From Thermoplasma acidophilum DSM 1728 (GTDB lineage Archaea; Thermoplasmatota; Thermoplasmata; Thermoplasmatales; Thermoplasmataceae): DNA of 64,000 bases. Position numbers and translations under genes: made by a program. The number at the start of each line of letters is the position of its first letter. Position 1 is the first letter of the stretch. Positions 10,771-20,344 of the stretch are shown piece after piece. Under the pieces are notes generated by a model. That model searched no databases. It had not been told where the DNA came from and saw only the letters and a program-made list of their open reading frames with translations. The DNA lies in contig NC_002578.1 in NCBI RefSeq assembly GCF_000195915.1, forward strand, positions 899,644 through 963,643. The letters run 5' to 3'.

Positions 10771-10932
10771 ATGGAAGAGCTGATATGTAATATCGAGTTT
10801 GCAAAGGAATCGGAGACAGAATATACGGCAAAACTCAGGACTGAAATGGGCGGCCTGAGGGAATACTCAGGAAGAACGTTCGAGGATGTTCTCAATCAGG
10901 TTATACTGGAGCTTGAAGAGGAATTTTCCTGA
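10771..10932 (+). CDS. Conserved small archaeal protein, 53 residues
   Basis: ATG 10771 to TGA 10930-10932 gives 53 residues. They alternate as expected for a small alpha/beta fold: a strand with CNIEFAKES, a second strand YTAKLRTEMGGLREYSG, and a C-terminal helix rich in Glu ending ELEEEFS. It resembles small uncharacterised euryarchaeal proteins with a 'GGxREYxGxxxEdVL' core. That is pattern memory, not a search result. Upstream AAAAAATTTAAGCC (about 10729-10742) gives a TATA-like box 33 bp before the ATG. It is divergent from the DtxR-like gene, so the two may share the regulatory region. Confidence 0.65.
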   Translation: MEELICNIEFAKESETEYTAKLRTEMGGLREYSGRTFEDVLNQVILELEEEFS

Positions 10933-10984
10933 TTTTTCTGTATTTACCATAAAAAGAAGCATATTTTTCCAGAATCAATCTGGC

Positions 10985-11003
10985 GCGATCCTTAAAAGAT
11001 CGC
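10985..11003 (+). other. GCGATC/GATCGC hairpin downstream of the 53-residue gene
   Basis: A perfect 6-bp stem (10985-10990 with 10998-11003) encloses a 7-base loop, about 50 bases after the small gene. A competing 5-bp pairing, GGCGC (10982-10986) with GCGCC (11008-11012), shares bases with it. T-rich DNA follows at 11014-11027. It could be a terminator or part of a small RNA. Confidence 0.3.
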
Positions 11004-11057
11004 CCATGCGCCGTTTCTTACGTTTTTACCTATAACTCATCGCGGACAAAAAACTCA

Positions 11058-11136
11058 AATATAAAAGGCATGTTCAGTGAATATCGGTTGCATATAGCGT
11101 GTCGTTATATTTTCTGATGCTATCTTTTTAAATTTT
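11058..11136 (+). promoter_or_regulatory. Two successive TATA boxes before the thiF-like gene
   Basis: A strong box AATATAAAAG (11058-11067) predicts a transcript start near 11090 and a leader of about 65 bases. A second box TTTTTAAATTTT (11125-11136) is centred 23-26 bp before the ATG codons at 11153 and 11156 and predicts a leaderless message. Alternative promoters or a short upstream RNA are possible. Confidence 0.45.
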
Positions 11137-11152
11137 GATGCAATAGAGATGC

Positions 11153-11938
11153 ATGATGCCAGAAGATTACAAATATGCAAGGCAGATGGTATTGCGGCAA
11201 TTTGACAAAGATGACATTGCTAAAATAAGAAGGGCAAGGATACTCGTGGTCGGCCTTGGTGGAGTGGGCAGCCTCATAGCCGATCTGCTGGTACGCAGCG
11301 GAGTAAAAAAGGTTGTACTTATAGACCGCGATTATGTATCTTCATCAAACCTCTACAGGCAGACTCTGTATTCCGAAGAGGACATTGGTGATTCCAAGGT
11401 GGAGGCTGCAAAGAGAAGGCTGCAAAAGGTGAATACAGAGGTTGAGGTTGAGGCTATAAACGAGACGTTCGATGCAACAAATGCTGAAGCCCTTGTATCG
11501 TCAGTTGATCTGGTCATGGACGGAACGGACAATCTGACGAGCAGACTAATCATAAATGATGCCTGCGTCAAGTTGAAGCGGCCCTGGGTTATGGCATCGG
11601 CAATCGAAACTTATGGGCAGGTAAAAGCTGTAATACCTGAAAAAACATCATGCTACAGGTGCTACTTCACCAGCGAGCCATTCGCTCAGCCGACATGTGC
11701 CGAGGTTGGCGTTTTGAATTCCCTGGTCACTGCGATATCATCTATCGCCTTCACGCTAGCCATGAAAATATTAACTGGCAAGGAAGTGGACGGATCCATA
11801 TACAACCTAGATATCTGGACGATGGATCTTGACAAGATAGCAGTAGACAGAAGAGAGGATTGCCCATCGTGTGGATTGCATCAGTATGAATACCTGACTG
11901 ACAGGTATAAGAATATAGGCCTCGAATTCATGCCCTGA
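11153..11938 (+). CDS. ThiF/MoeB/HesA-family E1-like adenylyltransferase
   Basis: The product has about 260 residues (Met1 and Met2 are adjacent; either could start). It has the nucleotide-binding motif [15 protein letters not shown] (about 32-46), the Arg/Asn residues of the adenylation site ([13 protein letters not shown]), the MDGTDN motif and two zinc-binding CxxC pairs (CYRC and CPSC). A conserved cysteine in [10 protein letters not shown] is the candidate thioester residue. Family role: ATP-dependent adenylation of the C-terminal Gly-Gly of a ubiquitin-like carrier (ThiS, MoaD or archaeal SAMP), for sulfur transfer or protein modification. No carrier gene is in the window, so the partner is unknown. 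The HAD gene starts two bases after its stop. Confidence 0.85.
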
Positions 11939-11940
11939 AG

Positions 11941-12567
11941 ATGGCAATGCAGATAAAAGGCGTGATCTTCGACTTCGACGGTACGCTCCTGGATTCTGTT
12001 GAACTCAGGATAACCGCATGGAAGAAGGCATTTCAGAATTTCGGAGTGAATGTCCCGGAGGATCTCATCAGACCGATGATAGGTTATCCAGGGATCGATC
12101 TAGCGAAAAAGTTTGTGAAGAATCCTCTTGACGTTGAGATGCTCCAGGAGGATTACTTTCTCAAGAATATAGAATCCGCGAAATTCTTTCAGGATGTGAT
12201 TCCAACTCTCGCTGAACTTAGGAAACGCGGAATTAAAACTGCAGTTGTTACCTCGACCAGAAGGATCGTTATGCAGAAGTTCAGTCTCCAAGTTGATCAT
12301 GTCGTTACGATAGATGATGTGTCAAAGGGAAAGCCTGATCCAGAACCCTATCTGAAGGCGCTGAAGATGATGGGCATACCAGCCGAAGAATGCATCGTCG
12401 TCGGAGACATAGAAAATGATCTCATACCTGCTAAGAAGCTTAGATGTATCTCAGTACTCGTAAAGCATGGGCGTGATATCAGTTCCAACTATGCCGATTA
12501 TGAGATAGAAAATATAGCGGATATACTGAACGTCATAGATCATCTAGCTGAGAAAAATAATAGGTGA
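11941..12567 (+). CDS. HAD-superfamily phosphatase (phosphoglycolate phosphatase-like)
   Basis: The protein has 208 residues and all four HAD motifs: nucleophile DFDGTLLDS (about 11-19), motif II Thr/Ser in VVTSTRR, motif III Lys in [10 protein letters not shown], and motif IV acidic residues in VVGDIENDL. An alpha-helical cap follows motif I, as in class I phosphoglycolate phosphatase and beta-phosphoglucomutase types. Substrate specificity cannot be read from the sequence. It begins two bases after the E1-like gene and is probably co-transcribed with it. The start could be Met1 (11941) or Met3 (11947). Its 3' end overlaps a convergent gene by 35 bp. Confidence 0.85.
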
Positions 12568-13186
12568 AATTGGATATCTTCAGATAATTAACGGTATTGC
12601 CTATGGACGCGTTCGGGTTTGCCAGAGGTATTTTGATCGTAGCTGTTGATCCGCCTGTTAGCGTGAGATTATAGGTGAAGCCGTTTATATTTATATTCAT
12701 CACATTGCCAGCGGTGAACGATGTTGGTACAAACGAAATCTCAACTGCATTTCCCTGATCCTTTTCACTCACGTTCTCAAAGAGGCTGGGTACCGTTAGC
12801 GAAACCTTCTTTTCGAATACCGCGAAGAGTATTCTCTCACTGAACCTTATGGTTACGTTGACCGGCTTCAACATCCATCCAGCAGATATCAGCGTGGTCG
12901 TATTGACTGGTATAAGTAGATCGGCCGTCGCCTCAGAGAGGGCCGGTACCACTATTTCTGAATTGTAAAGGGTTATAACAGCGCCTGTGTATGCTCTATT
13001 TTCGAAGACAGCTTCCACCTTCAGGTAATAGCTCTGACCAAGTTTTTCGAGGCTGTTTATGTTGAACGAGTTTAGGATGGCGACAGACGTCATCTGCTGT
13101 TCCTGCACAGCTATTCCCGTTGAGACAAGCATAACGGAAACAAACACGGAGAAGACGAGGAGGAGGATCGAGACCGTCTGACGCAT
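12533..13186 (-). CDS. Membrane-anchored extracytoplasmic protein, function unknown
   Basis: The product has 217 residues with one N-terminal hydrophobic segment (about 4-27) that should act as an uncleaved anchor or signal. The rest is a beta-strand-rich domain with several N-x-S/T sequons (NTT, NVT, NVS, NLT, NAS, NFT), as expected for a glycosylated surface protein. No family is recognised. A TATA box on the minus strand (TTTAAATATTAA, about 13203-13214) is centred about 23 bp from the start codon, so the message is probably leaderless. The 3' end overlaps the HAD phosphatase gene by 35 bp. Confidence 0.7.
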
Positions 13187-13318
13187 ACTGAAAATAGCCG
13201 AAATTAATATTTAAATTTTATCGTAATTAGAACCGAATTTTTCTTCTTTTAGCTTGCATTGTCTGACGAAAATATGACGGCATCATTAATTTTTTATCGA
13301 AACACGCAATTTCGTATT

Positions 13319-13609
13319 ATGATCTTAGCTGAAGTAACCTACGTTCCAATCGGTTCAGGCACCTCTGCATCCAGATATATAAACGCAGCATTGGAAGAAT
13401 TCAAAAAATATGGTATTAAATTTTATCCGAACAGCATGGGAACTGTTCTAGAAGCTAAGACCCTTGATGAGTTATTCGAAGCTGTGAAAAGAGGCGAAAG
13501 GGCCATTCTCTCCATGGACATAAAGAGGGTTGAAACGTATATCAAAATAGATGACAGGATCGATGTTGAGAACACGGCTGAGAGAAAGATCAGGGCACTA
13601 AAGTATTGA
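13319..13609 (+). CDS. MTH1187/UPF0045-family (thiamine-binding-like) protein
   Basis: Starting at ATG 13319 the product has 96 residues and begins MILAEVTYVPIGSGTSASRY, the family's typical N-terminus. It then has a ferredoxin-like alpha/beta fold with YPNSMGTVLEA and a helix with LFEAVKRGE. Characterised members bind thiamine or a related ligand and form tetramers; the ligand here is not known. The open frame extends back to 13259, but a TATA box (TTTTTATC, around 13291) is centred about 27 bp before 13319 and the upstream residues do not fit the family. Confidence 0.8.
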   Translation: MILAEVTYVPIGSGTSASRYINAALEEFKKYGIKFYPNSMGTVLEAKTLDELFEAVKRGERAILSMDIKRVETYIKIDDRIDVENTAERKIRALKY

Positions 13610-13723
13610 TGATCGGAGGCTAACGTCTCTCATGGCGTTTTTAGAATAATCGATGAACATCGAATCGCTGGCAATGCATACTCGCACGGAAAGAACTTAA
13701 ATAATTGTAAAAATTCAGGCTCC

Positions 13724-14149
13724 ATGGATCTCAAAGAATTTGCAAGAAGCCAGATGCAGGCAGCATGCCAGTACCTGAAGGAGAAAAACCCGAAATACGA
13801 TTGGGTAGGTTTTTACGTCCTGGAACATGGAAAGCTGAAGCTGGAGGCATTCGTCGGCGAGAAAACTGATCACGTTGAGATCAATCTTGGTGATGGTCTA
13901 TGCAGCCTCGCCGTCCTCAAGAATGATATAGTGAACGAGTACGATGTCAAGAGCAATCCAAAGTATCTGGCGTGCTTTCCGTCAACCCAGTCTGAGATAG
14001 TTGTACCTGTCAGGTATCAAGGAGAACCCATAGGCGAAATAGACATAGATTCCGATAAGAAAGCCGCATTCAGCAAGGAAGACGAGGCCATGCTGTCAAG
14101 TATAGCCGATCTAATGGCACCACTCGTACATGAATTCTTTGTGAAATGA
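13724..14149 (+). CDS. GAF-domain protein, probable free methionine-(R)-sulfoxide reductase
   Basis: This single GAF domain of 141 residues opens the fold with DWVGFYVLEHGKLKLEAF. It keeps a Cys in GDGLCSLAV and another in YLACFPSTQSEIVVPV, followed by GEIDIDSDKKAAF. These correspond to two of the catalytic cysteines and the SEIVVP/DIDS signature of fRMsr enzymes, which reduce free Met-R-sulfoxide with thioredoxin. The middle 'GKPACxxI' Cys of bacterial enzymes is absent, so a reduced-cysteine variant or a sensor role remains possible. A TATA box (TTAAATAATT) lies about 24 bp before the ATG. A thioredoxin gene is present at 33553-33882. Confidence 0.7.
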   Translation: MDLKEFARSQMQAACQYLKEKNPKYDWVGFYVLEHGKLKLEAFVGEKTDHVEINLGDGLCSLAVLKNDIVNEYDVKSNPKYLACFPSTQSEIVVPVRYQGEPIGEIDIDSDKKAAFSKEDEAMLSSIADLMAPLVHEFFVK

Positions 14150-14244
14150 GTGCCGTCTATTGAAAATAGCCTTTTAACTAACATTAAAGAAGAGCCCAGT
14201 AAGCTTTCACAAAATTAGAAATAGTCTTTTAAAATCATACTCCA

Positions 14245-16860
14245 ATGGAAAAACAGACTGGGGAGCTTGATCTGGAATTCTTTTTGAACAGCGGCTTTGA
14301 AAAGAAACAGTGCATTAAATGTGGATCATATTTCTGGACACAGGACAAGGAAAGGAACACATGCGGAGATACACCGTGCGATGAATACACCTTCATAGGG
14401 AACAGCCCAGTTCCTAAGTCCTATTCGCTTAGCGAAATGCGTGATGCCTTTATAAAATTCTTCGAGAAGAGGGGGCATAAGTTCCTGAAGCCCTATCCTG
14501 TCGTACCTAGATGGAGGGAGGACGTGCTTCTTGTCAATGCGTCAATATACGATTTTCAACCTCATGTTACATCCGGCATAGTCAGACCTCCCGGAAATCC
14601 CATAGTAATGTCACAGCCAAGCATCAGGATGAACGATGTGGATCTTGTTGGCATAACCGGCAGGCATCTGACCAGCTTCGAGATGCTGTGCCATGATTCA
14701 TTTAACACAAAGGATAAGACAGTCTATTGGAAGGAGGAAACGGTCCATTACTGCTATGACTTTCTCACAGAGGGCCTAGGCATTGACGGGAAACTGATAA
14801 GCTTCAAGGAAAAGCCATGGTCAGGTGGAGGAAACGCCGGAAATGCCCTTGAGGTCTTTGTTCGTGGATTGGAGGTTGCCACCCTTGTGTTCATGGATAT
14901 GAAGGAGGATCCGAACGGACCGTACGAGATAGACGGCATCCGCTATTCAAAGATGGATATGCGGATAGTTGATACCGGATACGGACTAGAACGCCTTACA
15001 TGGCTTTCGCAGGGGACACCCACGGTTTATCAGGCCATATATCCCGACATAATCCAGCATGTAATGAAGAACTCATCAGTTTCTGATATAGACGAAGAAT
15101 TTCTGTCAGAGGTTGTAAAGGCCTCGGTTATGAAAGAGCCATACGAAGAATCATTCGTCATTTCGCAACTTGAGAAGCGTTATCCTGATGCCAGGCAAAG
15201 ATTCGAAGAGATCAAGAAGGTACGGGACGTTTTCTTGATGATCGATCACGCCAGATCGCTTATGCACATGTTTGCAGCCTATGTCATCCCGTCCAACGTC
15301 AAGGTCGGGTACCTCGCCAGGATGCTTATAAGAAGAGCGTACAGGGCGATCAGCAACACAGGATATAGGGGAAGCCTGATGGATCTCATAAGGATGAACC
15401 ACGAAGATCTGAAAGATATCGTCCCAGATTTTCCGGAACAGTTCGTATCAGATGTGCTATCCATTGAGGAGGAAAAGTACAGAGATGTTGAGAGGCATGG
15501 CACGCAGATCATAGATAAAATGATATCAAACAAGGGGAAGTTAAGCCTGGACGATCTCGTGCTTCTATACGATTCACACGGTATAAGCCCAGAAACCGTC
15601 AAGGCGTATCTTGAAACAAAAGGCATGGAAATAGATGTGCCTGATAATTTCCATGCTATCGTCATAAAGAGGCATGAGAAGGGAGAAACTGAAAAGAAAA
15701 AATACAGCGATTATCCTGAAATAGAGACAAGAACGCTATATTACGATGATCCATTCATGAGAGAATTCACGGGCCTGGTCTTATTCTCAAAGGGCAATGA
15801 AATTATACTGGATAAGACTGCATTCTACCCAGAGGGCGGTGGGCAGCCGTGGGATCTTGGTTATTTCGAATACAAGGGAAAGCGCATCAATGTGGTGGCT
15901 GTGAGAAAATACGGCAAGACCATCGTCCATACGCTGGACGGAGAGATACCCCAGGGTGTCCGTGTCCACGGCGTCATAGACTGGGAAAGAAGGTCAAGGC
16001 TGATGGTACACCATACATCCACTCATCTCCTCCTTGGAGTGCTCAGGGAGGTATTAGGAGAACACGTATGGCAGAACGGCGTCCAGAAGGATGTGGAAGA
16101 ATCGAGGCTTGACATAACCCACTACAGAAAGATCGATGAAGAGACCATAAGGAAGATCGAGGAACGCGTCTTCGATCTCATAAGGGAGGGGAGGGAGGTA
16201 AGCGTCAGGAACCTTGACTGGTACAGTGCCATAGATAAATATGGATTCAGGCTTTTTGAGGGTGGAGTGCCACTTACCCCTAAGATAAGGGTTGTGGAGA
16301 TACAGGGTGTTGATGCCGAAGGCTGTGGTGGCACCCATCTGAAGAACATCTCCTCAATAGGCGTCCTGAAGATCAGAAAGGTGGAGGCGATACAGGAGAA
16401 CATATACAGAATAACGTTCTCGGCGGGAGTTCCTGCCCTTCATCTCTTCCAGGAATCGTACGAGGCGTCCTATGGCATATCCACGTTGCTGAAAAAGCCT
16501 ATAGAAGAAATCGCCCAGTCCGTTTCGGAGCTTTCCAAGGGCTACGCTGATCTGAGGAGAAGCCTCGCCGAGGCCAGGCGCAGGGACATAGAGAACAGGA
16601 TAGCCAATGCCAAGAAGATCGGAACTCCAGGTGCAGAATATCCCATAATAGAGGCGGATGATGCCGATATAGGAGAAATATCGAGGATAGCGCATTCCAG
16701 GAAGGTGGATCTCATTGTTGAGACGCGCATTGCAGGAAAATTTAAGTATACCGCCATTTCGCCTAGTAAAAAAGCCAGGGATATGATCAGAAAGCTGTTC
16801 AATGCAGATCCAGAGGGAAATGACTCCATGGCTTCATATATAAATGAATACAGCGAGTGA
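14245..16860 (+). CDS. alaS: Alanyl-tRNA synthetase, archaeal type
   Basis: This 871-residue AlaRS starts with the archaeal N-terminal zinc extension (CIKCGSYFW...CGDTPC). Class II motifs follow, including [20 protein letters not shown] and the motif 3 region near [11 protein letters not shown]. The editing domain carries HTSTHLLLG and the zinc ligands [10 protein letters not shown]-terminal coiled segment completes it. It charges tRNA-Ala and hydrolyses Ser/Gly mischarged tRNA in the cytoplasm. The ATG at 14245 is the only sensible start, although the nearest TATA-like box (CTTTTAAAAT) is only 15 bp away, so the real promoter may lie about 30 bp upstream. The length is slightly short for archaeal AlaRS but complete. 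Confidence 0.97.
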   Translation: MEKQTGELDLEFFLNSGFEKKQCIKCGSYFWTQDKERNTCGDTPCDEYTFIGNSPVPKSYSLSEMRDAFIKFFEKRGHKFLKPYPVVPRWREDVLLVNASIYDFQPHVTSGIVRPPGNPIVMSQPSIRMNDVDLVGITGRHLTSFEMLCHDSFNTKDKTVYWKEETVHYCYDFLTEGLGIDGKLISFKEKPWSGGGNAGNALEVFVRGLEVATLVFMDMKEDPNGPYEIDGIRYSKMDMRIVDTGYGLERLTWLSQGTPTVYQAIYPDIIQHVMKNSSVSDIDEEFLSEVVKASVMKEPYEESFVISQLEKRYPDARQRFEEIKKVRDVFLMIDHARSLMHMFAAYVIPSNVKVGYLARMLIRRAYRAISNTGYRGSLMDLIRMNHEDLKDIVPDFPEQFVSDVLSIEEEKYRDVERHGTQIIDKMISNKGKLSLDDLVLLYDSHGISPETVKAYLETKGMEIDVPDNFHAIVIKRHEKGETEKKKYSDYPEIETRTLYYDDPFMREFTGLVLFSKGNEIILDKTAFYPEGGGQPWDLGYFEYKGKRINVVAVRKYGKTIVHTLDGEIPQGVRVHGVIDWERRSRLMVHHTSTHLLLGVLREVLGEHVWQNGVQKDVEESRLDITHYRKIDEETIRKIEERVFDLIREGREVSVRNLDWYSAIDKYGFRLFEGGVPLTPKIRVVEIQGVDAEGCGGTHLKNISSIGVLKIRKVEAIQENIYRITFSAGVPALHLFQESYEASYGISTLLKKPIEEIAQSVSELSKGYADLRRSLAEARRRDIENRIANAKKIGTPGAEYPIIEADDADIGEISRIAHSRKVDLIVETRIAGKFKYTAISPSKKARDMIRKLFNADPEGNDSMASYINEYSE

Positions 16861-16978
16861 TCATGTATCCGACCCATCAGATATAATTGCGCTATTCCTG
16901 AAGGCCGGATTTCTACCTTTAATTCAGAAGCTCCTACATGACCATAAAAATAAATACCAATTCATGTTTTATTTAGTG

Positions 16979-17260
16979 ATGGAGTTCTATTCACGCGTGA
17001 ATCAAAAGCCGGTGATGTCAAGTTCCGGAGAGATAATCGGCTATGTCAAGAGTTTCATGGCGGATGAAAAATGGAATTTAACGACCATGGTCGCAAAACC
17101 ATCAGGTGGCAGGGGTAGGCTGAATATACCCACTGATGATGACGGCAATTACCTGATCCCTATGTCTAACGTAAACGTCGGAAACGATGCCATAGTTGTC
17201 ATGAACATAGAGAGCATCAGGAGGTTGCCGAGGCAAGACCAACATTCTGGCTTGCAATAG
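16979..17260 (+). CDS. PRC-barrel domain protein
   Basis: Starting at ATG 16979 the product has 93 residues and forms a single PRC-barrel: a first strand-turn KPVMSSSGEIIGYVKSFM, a central TTMVAKPSGGRGR, and a C-terminal strand with DAIVVMNIESIRRL. Small archaeal PRC-barrel proteins are often linked to RNA processing or ribosome assembly and to cell division; the sequence does not show which applies. The frame stays open back to 16844, inside alaS, but those residues do not belong to the domain. Its last 44 bases overlap the convergent pilin-like gene. Confidence 0.75.
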   Translation: MEFYSRVNQKPVMSSSGEIIGYVKSFMADEKWNLTTMVAKPSGGRGRLNIPTDDDGNYLIPMSNVNVGNDAIVVMNIESIRRLPRQDQHSGLQ

Positions 17261-17705
17261 TTCCATCAGTTACGGTATCAACTAGTTTAACGAACTTTAT
17301 GAATGGATCCCCGTTGTTTGGGAGGCTGCTTATGGTTATGACCGTCAGAGCCGATAGATAATCCGGGCCGTTAACCGTTATCTTCCAGTACTGTGTCTGA
17401 ATAGTACCCTGCGTTAGTGGCACTACAGTTATATTACCATCCGATGCCTGAAACTCAAGCGTAACCTTCGCTAGAGATATGTTCTGGTTTACGCCGCTGA
17501 TGTAAATGGTGTATACCCCGTCATTCGAGGCCTGCTGTGTCTGGTTTGTTACGGTCATGGATGCCTGTGGCGTAGGTGCGGATATCAAGGAAACATAACC
17601 TCCAAGCAGGGAATAGGGCGTTGCCGCCAGTACTATCGTTATCGCTATTAACAGTATCGTAGCTATTATGGGTGATACAGCCTTATCCTGCCTGCTAAAT
17701 TTCAT
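17217..17705 (-). CDS. Archaeal type IV pilin-like protein
   Basis: This 162-residue protein has a short charged leader (MKFSRQDKA) directly followed by VSPIIATILLIAITIVLAA. That is the class III signal-peptide/hydrophobic-helix pattern of archaeal pilins (the DUF1628 type), normally processed by a prepilin peptidase. The rest is beta-rich with sequons (NQT, NIS, NIT), consistent with a surface fibre subunit. Translation could start at 17720, but ATG 17705 gives the normal short leader and lies 28 bp from a TATA-like box (ATTAAAATTG read on the plus strand, 17731-17740). No assembly ATPase or membrane platform gene is adjacent. Confidence 0.75.
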   Translation of the reverse strand: MKFSRQDKAVSPIIATILLIAITIVLAATPYSLLGGYVSLISAPTPQASMTVTNQTQQASNDGVYTIYISGVNQNISLAKVTLEFQASDGNITVVPLTQGTIQTQYWKITVNGPDYLSALTVITISSLPNNGDPFIKFVKLVDTVTDGTIASQNVGLASATS

Positions 17706-17859
17706 GATACATTCATACATACATATGGATATTAAAATTGATGCGTTTGAAATGCTATTTCGCAGTAAATTTTTCCGCTTTCGGTCATATGTACATCAAC
17801 TCGGATCGAAGAAATTTATAAATCCAGAATTTTTAAGTATGTCCGGATAAAACGAGTAT

Positions 17860-18609
17860 TCAGATCCTGTACACCATGCCTGATTTCTTTATGGCAAATG
17901 TTATGAATGCTGTGTGAGTCAGATCATCACTTGCTGGCCTGGTTGCACCCTCCCTGACGAGTATTCTCCTCTTCATCAGTTCAACGGTTTCAAGATGATG
18001 CATACCGGACGCAGATAAAGAAAGAACGGTCTTTTCGCTTTGATCGAAGTTGGGCAGGTAGAATGTAGCAACGCTGCCAGGTTTCATCATCGAAGCGATC
18101 TTCTGCACGTGGTTCCATGGATCTGGAATATCGGCTATGACTGCATCGTACATTTGATCGCTGATGAAATCAGCGATATCGGATCTGCTGGTCCTGACAT
18201 TGCCTATGTCGTAGAACTCCGACAGATTATCCATGGCCTTCTTCAAGTTATCCTCGTCTCTTTCCACTACTGTGAGCGTACCCTTCCCGTTCAGTGCATA
18301 TAGTATGTATGACGACATGTTTCCGGAGCCGACGCCTACCTCCAGAATATCCATACCTGGCCTCAGCCCGCATCTCATTATTATGTATGAAGCATCTATT
18401 TCAGATATTATCTGTGTGTTCCTCCTTATCACCCTGCCAAAATACATCGGCGAGAAGTCAGAAACTATAAAGCTCTTTCCAGAAACTATGAGTTCATCTC
18501 CAGGCTCTATAACCCTTGATATGCCCAGGTGGTGCATCTTGCCCTTGACCAGAATGCTGTTCGTACTTTCATCGAATTTACCGTATTCATCCTCAGATAC
18601 CAATATCAC
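17860..18609 (-). CDS. trmI: tRNA (adenine-58 N1) methyltransferase TrmI
   Basis: The N-terminal small beta domain (about 1-80) is followed by a class I SAM methyltransferase with motif I ILEVGVGSGNMSSYIL, an acidic strand end VVERDEDN, and the motif IV/D-loop DAVIADIPDPW. These are hallmarks of the archaeal/bacterial TrmI family, which methylates N1 of A58 (and A57 in some archaea) in the T-loop of tRNA. The frame is open to a TTG at 18627, but that codon touches the TATA box (AATATTTATAT on the plus strand, 18626-18636). The GTG at 18609 is 22 bp from it and gives a leaderless start of 249 residues, which I prefer. Confidence 0.9.
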   Translation of the reverse strand: MILVSEDEYGKFDESTNSILVKGKMHHLGISRVIEPGDELIVSGKSFIVSDFSPMYFGRVIRRNTQIISEIDASYIIMRCGLRPGMDILEVGVGSGNMSSYILYALNGKGTLTVVERDEDNLKKAMDNLSEFYDIGNVRTSRSDIADFISDQMYDAVIADIPDPWNHVQKIASMMKPGSVATFYLPNFDQSEKTVLSLSASGMHHLETVELMKRRILVREGATRPASDDLTHTAFITFAIKKSGMVYRI

Positions 18610-18666
18610 CGGCGAAGATCGCTTCAATATTTATATCGCTTTTGCAGAACACTAAAAAAGAAAAAG

Positions 18667-20160
18667 TTATAGGCTGAAATCTCCCAGGTATTCCAGCTTT
18701 TCTTTGAATTTAAATCTCATAACCACGGTTGAAACGATTATTATTGCGATCAGGGCGAAGGAGGCGAATACAGCATCCACATAGAACAGGTTGAAATATA
18801 TGCTTGCCACTATGGCAGCCAGCAGGGTGGCCGTAGAAGCTGAAGGTATAATGAGATACTTGATCGTGTTCATGGGCCCCATTCGTGCGTGCTTCTTCAT
18901 ATAGCTGTAAAGTGAGGTGTTCGTAAGTATATGCACTATATATGTTATGGGACTTTCAAGTATCAGCAGGAATATGGATGAAGAGAGCAGTGCATTAAGC
19001 GGGGACATCTTTGCGATGAATTCAAATCCAGCGCCCACACCTATGACGATCGCCGTTGATATAATTGCCAGGGTTATCATAGACATCGTGGGCGTTCCAT
19101 TATTCCTATTGATCTCGGAGAGGAAAGACGGGAGAGCCCCTTCCCTTGACATGGAAAACAGAACCCTTGTGGCATTTGTCCCAAGAGAAACCGTGGCCGT
19201 GAAAAAGGAGTTCAGCACTATTACTATGAGAACCCAGAATATGACCTTGCTCGCGATGCCGAAATCCGCGCCGTATATATTCAGGAGAGGATAGGCATTG
19301 TTGCCCACACCGAAGGTTGAAATATTCTGTATGCCCCAGGTTATGACCTGCGCGTAGGATGCCAGGATTATAGTAACACCAAGTATCGCAATCGTTGCGA
19401 CAATGGCCAGAGGCACATTCCTCTTCGGTTTCTGAGTCTCCTCAGCTATCGGTATAGAACCGCCAATGCCTACGAATGCTCCTATCGCATAGATCATCAT
19501 TGCAAATATGGCGAACGGATCGTTTCCCATCGGTGATGGCGTGAACGGCGTTGCGCTGACACGAGCCGGATGCATCATTATAAGCGCAAGTGATGTTGCG
19601 ATCAGAAAACTTACCTCGATGAACATTGTGTATGTGACGAAACGCAGGGATGGCTTTATGCCTAAATATATAAGAAGGCTGACAAGGCCGATAAAAATGA
19701 TGGCAATGGGCATCCATATAAAATCTGGATCAGGTATGGAAATGCCCAGGGTTGGAAGGATTGCATATCCAAAACCAAGGAAGCCGAGAATACCAAAGCC
19801 TGTAAAACTGAGAATCTCGTAGGTTATATACGAAAGCGCGGTGACAAAGCCAGCCGAAGTGCCCAGGCCTCTCGACACGAAGGTATAATAGCCTCCTGCA
19901 CTGGAGAGCCGTCTGGAGAATGCGTACATAGAATAGCTCATGAGCGCATATATTATTAGAGAGAGGAGAAGTATCAGCGGTATGGCATATGCGCCTTCCT
20001 GGTGCGTTACAAATGTAGAGGTTATCAACGATGCGGTTCCCGCGATGTAGAGTACGATTGTACCGGCAGGTGCATTGAGCGCTACGGCCTGAGATATCGC
20101 GTGTCTCAGACCCAGCTGGTTCACTACCAAATGCTTAAACTTATTCGAACCTGTTTCCAC
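18667..20160 (-). CDS. APC-superfamily amino acid/polyamine permease
   Basis: The protein has 497 residues with about 12 predicted membrane helices. Near residue 85 is the APC-family motif RRLSSAGGYYTFVSRGLG, and later AIGAFVGIGGSIPIAEETQKPKRNVP, which is the conserved loop between helices 6 and 7. It should import amino acids or related cations by proton symport, fitting an organism that lives on peptides in acid. The substrate is unknown. TrmI follows 57 bp downstream and has its own promoter. A paralogue lies at 42822-44255. Confidence 0.9.
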   Translation of the reverse strand: METGSNKFKHLVVNQLGLRHAISQAVALNAPAGTIVLYIAGTASLITSTFVTHQEGAYAIPLILLLSLIIYALMSYSMYAFSRRLSSAGGYYTFVSRGLGTSAGFVTALSYITYEILSFTGFGILGFLGFGYAILPTLGISIPDPDFIWMPIAIIFIGLVSLLIYLGIKPSLRFVTYTMFIEVSFLIATSLALIMMHPARVSATPFTPSPMGNDPFAIFAMMIYAIGAFVGIGGSIPIAEETQKPKRNVPLAIVATIAILGVTIILASYAQVITWGIQNISTFGVGNNAYPLLNIYGADFGIASKVIFWVLIVIVLNSFFTATVSLGTNATRVLFSMSREGALPSFLSEINRNNGTPTMSMITLAIISTAIVIGVGAGFEFIAKMSPLNALLSSSIFLLILESPITYIVHILTNTSLYSYMKKHARMGPMNTIKYLIIPSASTATLLAAIVASIYFNLFYVDAVFASFALIAIIIVSTVVMRFKFKEKLEYLGDFSL

Positions 20161-20180
20161 TTTTAAAGTTATTACTCTGT

Positions 20181-20190
20181 TATATTTAAT
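20181..20190 (-). promoter_or_regulatory. TATA box of the APC permease gene
   Basis: Read on the minus strand, ATTAAATATA is centred 25 bp from the ATG at 20160, giving a leaderless transcript. The remaining part of the 184-bp gap up to 20344 shows no other clear feature. Confidence 0.6.
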
Positions 20191-20344
20191 TTTCTCTCTC
20201 TGGCGCCCGTCATCCGTTGTTTTTCATCAGACATGGTAAGACACATTGATTGATCAAAAAAATAAAATCTCTCTGAAATTCTGCCTCTTTGATGATCTAT
20301 GCTGATATCGCTATTGTCTGATACGAATTTAAAAACAAAGCGGA

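Noticed and set aside
10813..10822. Shared TTAGATTAAT core in the promoters at 10641-10650 and 42813-42822 as a DtxR regulon signal
   Set aside because: Ten AT-rich bases in an AT-rich intergenic context can recur by chance, and the second site lacks the CTAA half. The interval given here is only nominal; the two sites are those named.
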